Below are positions 43,350 through 53,003 of a DNA stretch of 64,000 nt, piece by piece; the stretch's first letter is position 1, and every line of letters begins with the position of its first letter. Source of the DNA: DATBGZ01 sp036557785 (lineage in GTDB: Bacteria; Actinomycetota; Actinomycetes; Mycobacteriales; Micromonosporaceae); the NCBI GenBank assembly GCA_036557785.1, contig DATBGZ010000085.1, positions 1 through 64,000 on the forward strand. The letters are read 5' to 3'. The notes under the pieces were generated by a model. That model saw only the letters and a program-made list of their open reading frames with translations. It had not been told where the DNA came from and ran no database searches. The translations under genes and the position numbers were made by a program.

Positions 43350-44401
43350 ATGAGTGTCGCGGTCGTCGGTTTCGCCGAGGCTCCGGTCCGCCGCCACGGC
43401 GACACCACGACCAACGGCGTGGAGATGTTGGTGCCCATCTTCCACGAGGTCCTCGCGGCGACCGGACTCTCCCGGCACGAGATCGACTTCTGGTGCTCCG
43501 GGTCCTCGGACTACCTCGCGGGCCGGGCCTTCTCGTTCGTCACCGCGGTCGATGCGATCGGAGCGTTCCCGCCGGTCGTCGAGTCGCACGTGGAGATGGA
43601 CGCGGCATGGGCGCTCTACGAGGCGTACGTGAAGATCCGGGCCGGAGAGGCGAGCACAGCGCTGGCCTACGGCTTCGGTAAGTCGTCAGCCGGCCAGCTG
43701 CGCCGCGTCCTGTCGCTCCAGCTCGACCCGTACCTGGTCGCTCCCCTGTGGCCGGACTCGGTGAGCATCGCGGCCCTGCAGGCGCGCCTCGGCCTGGAAC
43801 GGGGCCTGTGGAGCGAGAAGGAGATGGCCGAGGTGGCGGCACGCAGCCGTGCCGCGGCGCTGGCCAACCCCAACGCCCAGCTCCGGGGCGACACCTCGGC
43901 CGATGACCTGCTCGCGCAGCCGTACGTCGCGGATCCCTTGCGCGCCCACGACTGCGCGCCGATCGGCGACGGTGCCGCGGTCGTTGTCCTCGCCGACGCG
44001 CCGCGCGCTGGCGACCTGTGCGAGCGACCAGCGTGGATCACCGGGTTCGCACACAGCATCGACTCTCCGGTACTCGGTGCCCGTGACCTGACCGACGCCG
44101 CCTCGGCCACCAAGGCCGGGCGCGCCGCCGGCCTGGACGGCGACGTCGACGTCGTCGAACTACACGCGCCCTTTACCCACCAGGAGATCCTGCTGCGACG
44201 GGCACTGTCGCTGCGGGACGGTGTGCGGATCAGCCCGTCGGGCGGGGCGCTCGCGGCCAACCCGATGTTCGTGGCTGGGCTGGCCCGCATCGGCCATGCC
44301 GCCCGGCAGATCCACCGCGGCGGGGTCCGGCGCGCTGCCGCCCACGCCACGAGCGGCCCCGCGCTGCAGCAGAACCTGGTCTGCGTGATGGAGGCGTCCT
44401 G

Positions 44402-44402
<1 letters not shown>
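43350..44402 (+). CDS. ltp4: Ltp4, thiolase-like steroid lipid-transfer protein
   Basis: 350 residues from ATG 43350 (AGGAG upstream). Thiolase-fold SCP2-like protein: V-A-V-V-G-F-A-E-A-P at the start, L-A-Y-G-F-G-K-S-S near 107, V-E-L-H-A-P-F-T-H-Q-E near 268 and S-P-S-G-G-A-L-A-A-N-P near 292. The usual nucleophilic Cys region lacks a Cys (V-E-S-H-V-E-M-D), pointing to an aldolase-like or scaffold role rather than a thiolase. In Rhodococcus, ltp3 and ltp4 are needed for degradation of C24-branched sterol side chains. Confidence 0.82.
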
Positions 44403-45634
<1,232 letters not shown>

Positions 45635-46979
45635 GCCGCTTTTGCCGCGGGTCGGCGCCGCCGGGGCGGCGGCGCGGTACCGTAGTCGACCGGCAGCGCC
45701 TTGATGCCGTGGACCCAGCCCGACGGCAGTCGTTGCGGCTCACCGGTGCGGCGGATGTTCGGCATGTGGTCGGCGATCGCGTTGAAGAGCAGCTCGAGCT
45801 CCAGTCGCGCCAGGTTCGCCCCGAGGCAGTAGTGCGCGCCGCTTCCACCGAAGCCGAGGTGCGGGTTCGGGCTGCGCAGGATGTTGAAGGCGTACGGGTC
45901 GTCGAAGACCTCCTCGTCGAAGTTCGCCGATCCGTAGAAGAGGCAGACCCGGTCACCCTTGCGCAGCTGCTCGCCGCCGAGCTCGACGTCGCGGGTCGCG
46001 GTACGCTGGAACACATTGACCGGCGTCGCCCACCGGATGATCTCGTCGACCGCGGTCTTGGGCCGCTCTGCCTTGTACTGCTCCCACACCTGCGGGTGGT
46101 CGAAGAAGGCGAGCATGCCGTGGGTCGTGGCATTGCGGGTCGTCTCGTTGCCGGCGACCGCGAGCAGCATGACGAAGAACCCGAACTCCTCGATCGTCAG
46201 GTGCTGGCCGTCGATCTGGGCGGTGAGCAGTTTGGTGACGATGTCGTTGCGCGGCTCGGCCTTGCGATCCTCGGCCATGGCCGTCGCGTACGCGAGAAGC
46301 TCCATCGCCACCATGATCGGCTCGTCCGTGATCGCCGGATCGTCGTACCCGACCAGGCGGTTCGTCCAATCGAAGATCTTCCCCCGGTCTTCCTGCGGTA
46401 CCCCGATCAGCTCCGCGATCGCTTGCAGCGGCAGCTCACTGGCGACGTCGGTGACGAACTCCCCGCAGCCCGACCGCACCGCCTCCCGCACGATGCGCTG
46501 CGCCCGGTCGGCCAGAGCAGCGCGCAAGGCGTTGATGGCCCGAGGGGTGAAGCCCCGTGCGACGACCGTACGCAACTTGGTGTGGTACGGCGGATCGATG
46601 TTGAGCATGATCGTGCGTTGCAGGTCGATGTGATCGCGTTCGATGTCGTGCGGAAACCGCGGGATGGCGGTGTTCTGCCAGGACGAGAAGGTCTCGGAGT
46701 CACGCGAGACGGCGACCACATCAGCGTGTCGGGTGACGGCCCAGTACCCCTCATCGTCGAAGCCGGCGCTGCGGCGCGGCTGGCTGATCCACCGGACGGG
46801 GGCGCTGCGGCGCAGTTCGGCGAACTCCGTATGCGGCTGTCCATGGGCAAGGACCGACGGATCTGTTGGGTCAAACCCTTGGGGGAGGCCGGATCTGGGC
46901 ACTTGATCCTCCCATCGCAACAGGTTCTCCCAGTAGAGCATGGCACTCGATGCCAGACAACACTCAGTGCCACTTTTCT

Positions 46980-46993
46980 TGTCACAAGTTCCA
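46980..46993. promoter_or_regulatory. Weak KstR-like site between cyp125 and fadA5
   Basis: TGTCACAAGTTCCA keeps the right half (GTTCnA) and AC of the KstR pattern but the left half is poor. The gap is only 64 bp and in mycobacteria the equivalent region is KstR-controlled, so a degenerate operator here is plausible. Confidence 0.35.
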
Positions 46994-47005
46994 GGGAGGA
47001 CTTCG

Positions 47006-48169
47006 GTGGGTACCCCGGTCATCGTTGAGGCGGTACGGACTCCGATCGGTCGGCGCGGCGGCTGGCTCGCCGGCCTGCACGCGGCCGAGGTTCTCGGCGC
47101 GGCTCTGCGGGCCCTGATCGAACGGGCGGGCATTGACGCGGCGCTCGTCGAGCAGGTCCACGGCGGGTGCGTCACCCAGGCCGGCGAGCAGTCCAGCAAC
47201 GTCACCCGTACGGCTTGGCTGCACGCGGGTCTGACGCATCAAACCGGTTGCCTCACCCTGGACGCCCAGTGCGGGTCGGCACAGCAGGCGGCGCACCTCA
47301 TCGCCGGGCTCATCGCCGCTGACGCGATCGAGGTCGGCATCGCCTGCGGCGTCGAGGCGATGAGCCGCGTGCCCCTCGGCAGGAACCGGGGTGTCGAGTC
47401 CGGCGCGCCCCGCCCCGACTCGTGGACCGTCGACATGCCCAACCAATTCCTTGCCGCGGAACGGATCGCGCGTCTGCGCGGCTTCACCCGCGCGGAACTG
47501 GACACGTTCGGCGCCCAGTCGCAGGCGAAGGCCGCTACCGCGTGGGCCGAGGGGCGCTTCGCCCGCGAGGTGGTGCCGGTGACGGCGCCGGTGCTGGATC
47601 CGAGCGGCCGGCCCACGGGGCAGATCCAGGCCGTCTCCCGCGATCAGGGCCTACGAGAGACCACTGTGGAGAGTCTCGCCGGCCTCACGCCGGTGCTCGA
47701 GGACGGGCTCCACACCGCCGGTACGTCGTCGCAGATCTCGGATGGCGCGGCGGCCCTGCTCATCGTGGACGCGGACCGGGCCACCGGGCTCGGGCTGCGC
47801 CCCCGGGCACGGATCGTCGCCCAGTGCCTCGTGGGGGCCCAGCCGTACTACCATCTCGATGGCCCGATCACCGCCACCCAACGGGTGCTCGAGCGCGGCG
47901 GCATGGCTATCGCCGATATCGACATCTTCGAGATCAACGAAGCGTTCGCGTCGGTCGTCCTGTCGTGGGCGAGCGTCCACCAGCCGGACCCGGAGCGGGT
48001 CAACGTCAACGGAGGGGCGATCGCCCTCGGGCATCCCGTCGGCAGCACCGGCGCCCGCCTGGTCACCACCGCGCTGCACGAGCTGGAGCGCGCCGACGCG
48101 TCCACCGCCCTGGTCAGCATGTGCACGGGCGGAGCCATGGCCACCGGCACCATCCTCGAACGCCTCTGA
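47006..48169 (+). CDS. fadA5: FadA5, steroid beta-ketoacyl-CoA thiolase
   Basis: 387 residues from GTG 47006 (AGGGAGGA upstream). Active-site residues: Cys89 in L-D-A-Q-C-G-S-A-Q-Q, His343 in G-G-A-I-A-L-G-H-P, Cys373 in S-M-C-T-G-G. FadA5 thiolyses 3-ketoacyl-CoA steroids in side-chain beta-oxidation, releasing acetyl- and propionyl-CoA. The pairing with cyp125 distinguishes it from FadA6. Followed after 14 bp by hairpin A4. Confidence 0.9.
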   Translation: MGTPVIVEAVRTPIGRRGGWLAGLHAAEVLGAALRALIERAGIDAALVEQVHGGCVTQAGEQSSNVTRTAWLHAGLTHQTGCLTLDAQCGSAQQAAHLIAGLIAADAIEVGIACGVEAMSRVPLGRNRGVESGAPRPDSWTVDMPNQFLAAERIARLRGFTRAELDTFGAQSQAKAATAWAEGRFAREVVPVTAPVLDPSGRPTGQIQAVSRDQGLRETTVESLAGLTPVLEDGLHTAGTSSQISDGAAALLIVDADRATGLGLRPRARIVAQCLVGAQPYYHLDGPITATQRVLERGGMAIADIDIFEINEAFASVVLSWASVHQPDPERVNVNGGAIALGHPVGSTGARLVTTALHELERADASTALVSMCTGGAMATGTILERL

Positions 48170-48183
48170 CCCCTATTGTTTCC

Positions 48184-48245
48184 CGCGATCTTGGGGTTAT
48201 CGCTGCTAGTCGATCTCCAATCACGACGATATGCCCAAGATCGCG
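48184..48245. repeat. 62-bp hairpin element, copy A4
   Basis: Begins CGCGATCTTGGGGTTATCG and ends TGCCCAAGATCGCG, 62 bp, immediately downstream of fadA5 and upstream of an unrelated + strand gene. No T-tract follows either side. Confidence 0.92.
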
Positions 48246-48291
48246 TGCGGGGGGCGGGGCGGCGTCTCCACCTGGTGAGAACCCCGCGGTT

Positions 48292-48316
48292 ATCCACAGG
48301 GCAAAGTTATCCACAG
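48292..48316 (+). other. Pair of DnaA-box-like TTATCCACAG sites
   Basis: TTATCCACAGGGC and TTATCCACAGATC lie 16-17 bp apart in the same orientation, both exact matches to the DnaA box TTATCCACA. No dnaA, dnaN or AT-rich unwinding region is nearby, so this is not read as an origin. The same motif is often seen upstream of mobile or toxin-related genes in actinobacteria. Confidence 0.6.
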
Positions 48317-48366
48317 ATCTTGATGCGACCCGCGCGGCCGGCGTCGCGTGAGCGGATGCTCTCGGC

Positions 48367-49308
48367 GTGGATCTCTACAACGATGCCCGCGCCTACCCGG
48401 AGCAGTTGCGCGGCTACGCGACCGTGGTCCCCGCCGCGGAACTCGCCAGCCACGGCTTGACGCCAGCGTCCGCCCGGTGGCGGTCCGACCACGGACGGAT
48501 CGATCGCGCGCATCATGGCACCTACCTGCTCGGCGGCACCGATCTGCTCGACCGGTGCCGGGCCGCGCTGGTCCAGTGCCACCCGGGAGCGGTCATCGGC
48601 TTCCAGACAGCCGCGGCGCTGCACGGCTTCGGGGTCGTCGAGGACGCCAGGATCCACGTCGTGGTGCCCTGTGGCAGCAACTTCCCGTGGCGGCCAGGGA
48701 TCCGGGTGCATCAGTCCGTCCTGCCAGTCGCTGAGCCGATGCTCTGGTCCGGCACCCCCTGCACTCCACCGGCCCGCACGGCCATCGACCTGGCGCGTGT
48801 CCTGCCGCGCCCGCAAGCACTGTCCACGATGGATGCCGCACTCTTCGCCAAGGCGAGCGACGCCGATGCCCTCGCGGCAGAGGTCCTCCGGCACAGGGGG
48901 TTGGCTGGCGCTCGCCGGGCCCGGGAACTCGTGGGCCTGGCTGACGGACGCGCCGAGTGCGCGCAGGAGAGTCACCTGCGCCTGCTGCTCCATGACGCCG
49001 CCCTGCTGACGTCTTTCGTACCGCAGTACCCCGTGCTCGACGACGGCGGCGAGTACGTCAGGTATCGACTCGACCTCGCCGACCCCGAACACAAGGTCGC
49101 GGCGGAGTACGACGGCGCCTCCCACCTGGGTCGCCCCAGCGTGCGACGCGACCGCAGACGGCACAACTGGCTCGACGAACGAGGTTGGCTCATGCGCTAC
49201 TTCACCGACGCTGAGCTCTACCACGACCCCGGCGCGATCGTCCGTACGCTGCGCCACGCCATCGCCCGCCGCCGCCATGGCCCCGCGATCTTGGGCTTAT
49301 CGCGGTGA
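48367..49308 (+). CDS. AbiEi-antitoxin-like / DUF559 endonuclease-fold protein
   Basis: 313 residues from GTG 48367. The N-terminal region (about 1-60) reads as a winged-helix AbiEi-type domain (L-A-S-H-G-L-T-P-A-S-A-R-W-R-S-D-H-G). The C-terminal part has the Vsr/DUF559 pattern Y-R-L-D-L-A-D-P-E-H-K-V-A-A-E-Y-D-G-x-x-H (about 234-255) and R-R-R-H-N-W-L-D-E-R-G-W. Such genes occur as singletons in many actinobacteria without a partner toxin; none is seen here. The last residues A-I-L-G-L-S-R and the stop come from hairpin A5. It interrupts the steroid cluster and may be an insertion. Confidence 0.72.
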   Translation: MDLYNDARAYPEQLRGYATVVPAAELASHGLTPASARWRSDHGRIDRAHHGTYLLGGTDLLDRCRAALVQCHPGAVIGFQTAAALHGFGVVEDARIHVVVPCGSNFPWRPGIRVHQSVLPVAEPMLWSGTPCTPPARTAIDLARVLPRPQALSTMDAALFAKASDADALAAEVLRHRGLAGARRARELVGLADGRAECAQESHLRLLLHDAALLTSFVPQYPVLDDGGEYVRYRLDLADPEHKVAAEYDGASHLGRPSVRRDRRRHNWLDERGWLMRYFTDAELYHDPGAIVRTLRHAIARRRHGPAILGLSR

Positions 49309-49345
49309 TCGGAGATCCACTCGCGACGATAACCCCAAGATCGCG
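49284..49345. repeat. 62-bp hairpin element, copy A5 (encodes the end of the upstream gene)
   Basis: Begins CGCGATCTTGGGCTTATCG and ends AACCCCAAGATCGCG, 62 bp, between convergent genes. The left arm is translated on the plus strand: GCG ATC TTG GGC TTA TCG CGG TGA supplies A-I-L-G-L-S-R-stop of the AbiEi-like gene. Central GATCGGAGATCC orientation matches A3 and A6. Confidence 0.92.
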
Positions 49346-49359
49346 GGAAAGGGGGGCCG

Positions 49360-49938
49360 CTACATCCAGTCGGTGTGGCGGGGCCAGGCCAGGAGCGTGT
49401 CGATGACCTCGGGCTGCTCGTACGGGGACGTGTCCGAGGTACCCGTGTACCGTCCTTTGTAGAACAGCAGGGGACGGCCTTCGCGACACTCGCCGAGTTC
49501 GGTCACCAGGCCGATGACGATCTGGTGGTCCCCCGCGGGGAACGTGCCCTCGATGCGGCAGGTGGCCCAGGTGAGCACCCCGTCGAGCACGGGTGCCCCG
49601 CTGGCAGCCGGCGACCAGCGGACGCCATCGAACTTGCCCGCGCCGCTGCGGCCGAAGACCCGGGAGATCTCGCGCTGCTCCTCGGCGAGGACATTGACGC
49701 AGAAGTGGCCGGAACGCTCGATCTGGGGCCAGGTGGTCGACGTGGACCCCGGGCAGAACAGCACGAGCGGCGGTTCGAGCGACAGCGCCGCGAACGCCTG
49801 GCAGGCGAAGCCCACGGGAGCGCCACCGGCGTCGAGGCTCGTCACCACGGTGACGCCGGTGCAGAAATGGCCGAGGACCTGGCGGTAGGCAGCGGAGTCG
49901 ACTGCGGGCACAGCGCGTACAGTACCGCCCGCGCCCAT
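49360..49938 (-). CDS. hsaB: HsaB, flavin reductase component
   Basis: 192 residues from ATG 49938, which shares one base with the hsaC stop. Flavin-reductase-like split barrel: F-C-T-G-V-T-V-V-T-S near 25, G-F-A-C-Q-A-F-A-A-L-S-L-E-P-P-L-V near 43-59, C-V-N-V-L-A near 79. HsaB supplies reduced flavin (NADH-dependent) to the oxygenase HsaA for hydroxylation of 3-HSA. Last gene of hsaA-hsaD-hsaC-hsaB on the minus strand. Confidence 0.88.
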   Translation of the reverse strand: MGAGGTVRAVPAVDSAAYRQVLGHFCTGVTVVTSLDAGGAPVGFACQAFAALSLEPPLVLFCPGSTSTTWPQIERSGHFCVNVLAEEQREISRVFGRSGAGKFDGVRWSPAASGAPVLDGVLTWATCRIEGTFPAGDHQIVIGLVTELGECREGRPLLFYKGRYTGTSDTSPYEQPEVIDTLLAWPRHTDWM

Positions 49939-50849
49939 CAGTGCCCGCCACCGCCTCGCAGCCAGCGGTGTCCCCATACGGTGTGCGCCCCGGTGACGTG
50001 GGGTACCCAGGCCTCGTCGTCGGCGACCGTGATCCCGTCGTAGCCGTACTCGATCATGAAGCCGCTCGGCGTGTTCAGATAGCACGAGACCATGTTGTCG
50101 TTGGCGTGCCGGCCCATCGTGGACGCGAGCACCCCCCTGGTCGCGCTGGCCCGGTCGACGGCCCGGCCCACGTTGTCCAGCGTGTCCACCTCGACCATCA
50201 CGTGGATGATGCCGGTCGGGTGGGTGAAGGGTGCCAGCGCCAGGCTGTGGTGACGAGGTCCGCAGCCGAGGAACTTCATCCACAGTGGACCAGCCGACTC
50301 GGCCAGGCCAGCCGCGAAGGCCGGGACCTGCATGGTGTCGCGCAGACGCAAGCCCAACACGTCGCGGTAGAAGGCCAGGCCGGGGTCAACGTCGGCCGTG
50401 CCGATCACCACGTGCCCCATGCCGCCCGTGCCGGTGACGAACCGTGCGCCAACCGGACTCAGGAACGGCGTGCCGTCGAGGAACGCGCCGCTGAAGACCT
50501 CGACCGCGTTGCCGTACGGGTCGTCGAACCGGACAAGGTCGCAGACTCGCCGGTCGGCCAGTTCCTCGGCACTGGCCTGCTTGGCGGCGATGCCGGCGCG
50601 GTCGAGCCGCCCCGCGATCCGTGCCACGTCCTCGGCCGTCGGCGCCTCGAAGCCGATCGTGACCAACCGGTCCTTCTCCCCCGGTAGGACGACGAGTCGC
50701 GCCGGAAACTCGTCCAATCGCAGGTACAGGGCTGACGGGTCAGGCCCGGTGCCCTCGACCGCGCCGAGCACGTCCGTGCCGAACCGGCGCCAGGCGTCGA
50801 GGTCGCGCGCCTCGATCCGCACGTAGCCCAGGGAGATGATGCCGCTCAT
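49938..50849 (-). CDS. hsaC: HsaC, extradiol (meta-cleavage) dioxygenase
   Basis: 303 residues from ATG 50849, ATGA overlap with hsaD. Type I two-domain extradiol dioxygenase: iron ligands are expected in G-M-G-H-V-V-I-G (His about 147), the T-G-I-I-H-V-M-V-E-V segment (His about 217) and M-I-E-Y-G-Y-D-G (Glu about 269). HsaC cleaves ring A of 3,4-DHSA to 4,9-DSHA. Position in the hsa operon makes this the steroid enzyme rather than BphC. Confidence 0.9.
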   Translation of the reverse strand: MSGIISLGYVRIEARDLDAWRRFGTDVLGAVEGTGPDPSALYLRLDEFPARLVVLPGEKDRLVTIGFEAPTAEDVARIAGRLDRAGIAAKQASAEELADRRVCDLVRFDDPYGNAVEVFSGAFLDGTPFLSPVGARFVTGTGGMGHVVIGTADVDPGLAFYRDVLGLRLRDTMQVPAFAAGLAESAGPLWMKFLGCGPRHHSLALAPFTHPTGIIHVMVEVDTLDNVGRAVDRASATRGVLASTMGRHANDNMVSCYLNTPSGFMIEYGYDGITVADDEAWVPHVTGAHTVWGHRWLRGGGGH

Positions 50850-51715
50850 CGTGGACGCTCCAAGAAGGACAGAGCCAACTGGTTGAACTCGTCGAACTTC
50901 TCTACCTGCGCCCAGTGCCCGCAGCCGGAGAAGACGTGCAGTTGCGCCTTGCGGATCGTCTTGAGCGCCACGAGCGCGCCGTCGAGCGGGTTGACCCGGT
51001 CCTCGCGGCCCCAGATCAGCAGTACCTCGTGGCGCAGCCGATGCGCCTGACGCCACAGCATCCCGTCCTCGAAGGTCGCGGGGTCATAGAACGACCTGCC
51101 GAACGCCGCGAGGCTCGCCAACGCCTCTGGCTGGCTCGCGGCGGCGAACCGCTCCTGCACCAGGTCGTCCGTGACGAGCGACTGGTTGAAGACCAGCGTG
51201 CGCAGGAACGCGGCGAGCTTCTGCGGCGTGGGGTCCGTGGCGAAGTCGCTGATCCGCCTGACGCCCTCGGTCGGGTCGGGCGCGAAGACGTTGATGCTCA
51301 ACCCGCCCGGCCCCATGAGCACCAGCCGCTCGGCCCGGCCCGGGTAGCTCAGCGCGAAACGTACGGCGGTCCCACCACCCAGCGAGTTGCCGAGCAGGTG
51401 CACCTTCGCGATACCGAGCACGTCGAGCAGGGCCTTCAGCGCGTCCGCGGCATGCGTGAAGTAGTTGCCGGCGATGCCGTTGGTCACCGAGCGGCCGAAC
51501 CCCGGCTGGTCGACCGCGAGGACCCGGTACCGCTGGGCGAAGACCGGGACGTTGCGGCCGAAGTTGCTCCACGCCGAGGCGCCCGGCCCGCCGCCGTGCA
51601 GGACAACCAAGGGAGTGCCGGTCCCGCCGGTGTCGTGATAGTGCAGCCTCGTGCCCGGCACGTCGGCGAAGCGGCTCGTCGAGTCGAAGTCGACGGTCGC
51701 GTCCACAGTGGTCAT
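50846..51715 (-). CDS. hsaD: HsaD, meta-cleavage product hydrolase
   Basis: 289 residues from ATG 51715. Alpha/beta-hydrolase: oxyanion region H-G-G-G-P-G-A-S-A-W (about 40-49), nucleophile Ser in L-G-N-S-L-G-G-G (about 111-118), Asp in W-G-R-E-D-R-V-N-P and His in G-C-G-H-W-A-Q-V-E-K. It hydrolyses the C-C bond of 4,9-DSHA to give HIP (processed by the ipd genes) and 2-hydroxyhexa-2,4-dienoate (substrate of HsaE). Confidence 0.92.
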   Translation of the reverse strand: MTTVDATVDFDSTSRFADVPGTRLHYHDTGGTGTPLVVLHGGGPGASAWSNFGRNVPVFAQRYRVLAVDQPGFGRSVTNGIAGNYFTHAADALKALLDVLGIAKVHLLGNSLGGGTAVRFALSYPGRAERLVLMGPGGLSINVFAPDPTEGVRRISDFATDPTPQKLAAFLRTLVFNQSLVTDDLVQERFAAASQPEALASLAAFGRSFYDPATFEDGMLWRQAHRLRHEVLLIWGREDRVNPLDGALVALKTIRKAQLHVFSGCGHWAQVEKFDEFNQLALSFLERPR

Positions 51716-51731
51716 CGGCGCGCATCTCCTT

Positions 51732-52910
51732 CTACAGCATGGCGTCGGCGATGGGCATGCCGAACTCGAATGTGCCGAACATCGACAGCGCCCGCTCGAC
51801 GTCGTTGATGGCGTGCACCCGGCCGGCGTGGGCGTCGCGCCAGAACCGCTGGATCGGCATGCCGAGCGCCAGCGCCCGACCACCGGAGTTCTCGAAGAGC
51901 CGGTCCACCGCGTGGATCGCCGAGGCCGTCCCGCGCACCTGGTCGCGACGCACCCGTGCCCGCAGCCGCATCGGGATCTTCTCGCCGGCGCTGGCGTAGC
52001 GCATGAGCTCACGGAAGTTGTTCTCCAGCGCCAGCCAGGCGGAGTCGATCTCGCCAGCGGCGTCGGCGACCCGGACCTGGGAGTGCGGATCCTGGGCCGC
52101 CCTGACCCCCTTGTACGACGCGCGCACCCGGGTCTGCATGTACGCCACGTGCGCCTCGTACGCCCCGGTCGCCATCCCGATGATCGGTGTGGTGATGGCG
52201 TACGCGAACAGCGATCCGTACGGGATCCGGTAGAGCGGCGCGGTGTTCAGCTCCTGGCCCGGGCAGGCGCACCGGGCCGTGTCGGTGAAGCTCAACGCCC
52301 GGTGCACCGGGACGAAGGCGTGGTCCACCACGATGTCGTTGCTGCCGGTGCCCCGCAGGCCCACGGTGTGCCAGACATCCTCGATCGCGTAGTCACTCCT
52401 CGGCACGAGGAAGGTGCAGAAGTCGATGGGCTTGTCGTCGGCGTCGGTCACGATGCCGCCCAGCAGCACCCAGGTGGCGTGGTCGCACCCGGAGGAGAAG
52501 CTCCACCGACCGTCAAGCTCATAACCGCCATCGACCATCCTCGCGGTGCCCGTCGGGGCGTAGGACGACGAGGCGCGGGTAGCGGAATCCGCGCTCCAGA
52601 TGTCCTGCTGTGCCTGGTCGGGGAAGAGCGCGAGCTGCCAGTTGTGCACGCCGACGACGGAGGCGACCCAGCCGGTCGAGCCGCATGCGCTGGCGATCGC
52701 CCGGATCACGTCGAGGAAGGTCACGGGGTCCGCCTCGTAACCGCCCCATCGCGCCGGCTGCAGCAATCGGAAGACCCCGGCCTGTTCCAGCTCCGCGACG
52801 CTCTGCGGGAGCAACGACCGATGGTCCTCGGTCTCCTGCGCGCGTTCCCGGAGCACGGGGAGCAGATCCTCCACCGCGGCGGCGACCTTGACCGCCTGGT
52901 CTTCACCCAT
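51732..52910 (-). CDS. hsaA: HsaA, 3-HSA hydroxylase oxygenase component
   Basis: 392 residues from ATG 52910 (GTG 52913 is an alternative). ACAD-fold flavin monooxygenase of the HsaA/HpaH type: W-G-G-Y-E-A-D (about 55), C-G-S-T-G-W-V-A-S-V-V-G-V-H (about 76-89), D-G-R-W-S-F-S-S-G-C-D-H-A and L-R-G-T-G-S-N-D-I. Uses FMNH2 from HsaB to hydroxylate 3-HSA to the catechol 3,4-DHSA. First gene of the hsaADCB run. The promoter carries a perfect KstR box shared with kshA. Confidence 0.9.
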   Translation of the reverse strand: MGEDQAVKVAAAVEDLLPVLRERAQETEDHRSLLPQSVAELEQAGVFRLLQPARWGGYEADPVTFLDVIRAIASACGSTGWVASVVGVHNWQLALFPDQAQQDIWSADSATRASSSYAPTGTARMVDGGYELDGRWSFSSGCDHATWVLLGGIVTDADDKPIDFCTFLVPRSDYAIEDVWHTVGLRGTGSNDIVVDHAFVPVHRALSFTDTARCACPGQELNTAPLYRIPYGSLFAYAITTPIIGMATGAYEAHVAYMQTRVRASYKGVRAAQDPHSQVRVADAAGEIDSAWLALENNFRELMRYASAGEKIPMRLRARVRRDQVRGTASAIHAVDRLFENSGGRALALGMPIQRFWRDAHAGRVHAINDVERALSMFGTFEFGMPIADAML

Positions 52911-52958
52911 CACGTCTGCCCTCCGCCCGCTACCGCTGAGCACTGACTGCGACTATGG

Positions 52959-52972
52959 TAGAACATGTTCTA
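52959..52972. promoter_or_regulatory. KstR operator between hsaA and kshA
   Basis: TAGAACATGTTCTA is a perfect 14-bp palindrome and an exact match to the KstR consensus. It is 48 bp upstream of hsaA and 31 bp upstream of kshA, so a single site can repress both arms. Confidence 0.92.
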
Positions 52973-53003
52973 GTTTCGTGGCGAGCCGCGGAGGCGACCA
53001 AGA

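Noticed and set aside
48292..48316. Chromosomal or plasmid replication origin at the DnaA boxes
   Set aside because: Only two boxes, no AT-rich region, no dnaA/dnaN/rep/par genes near.
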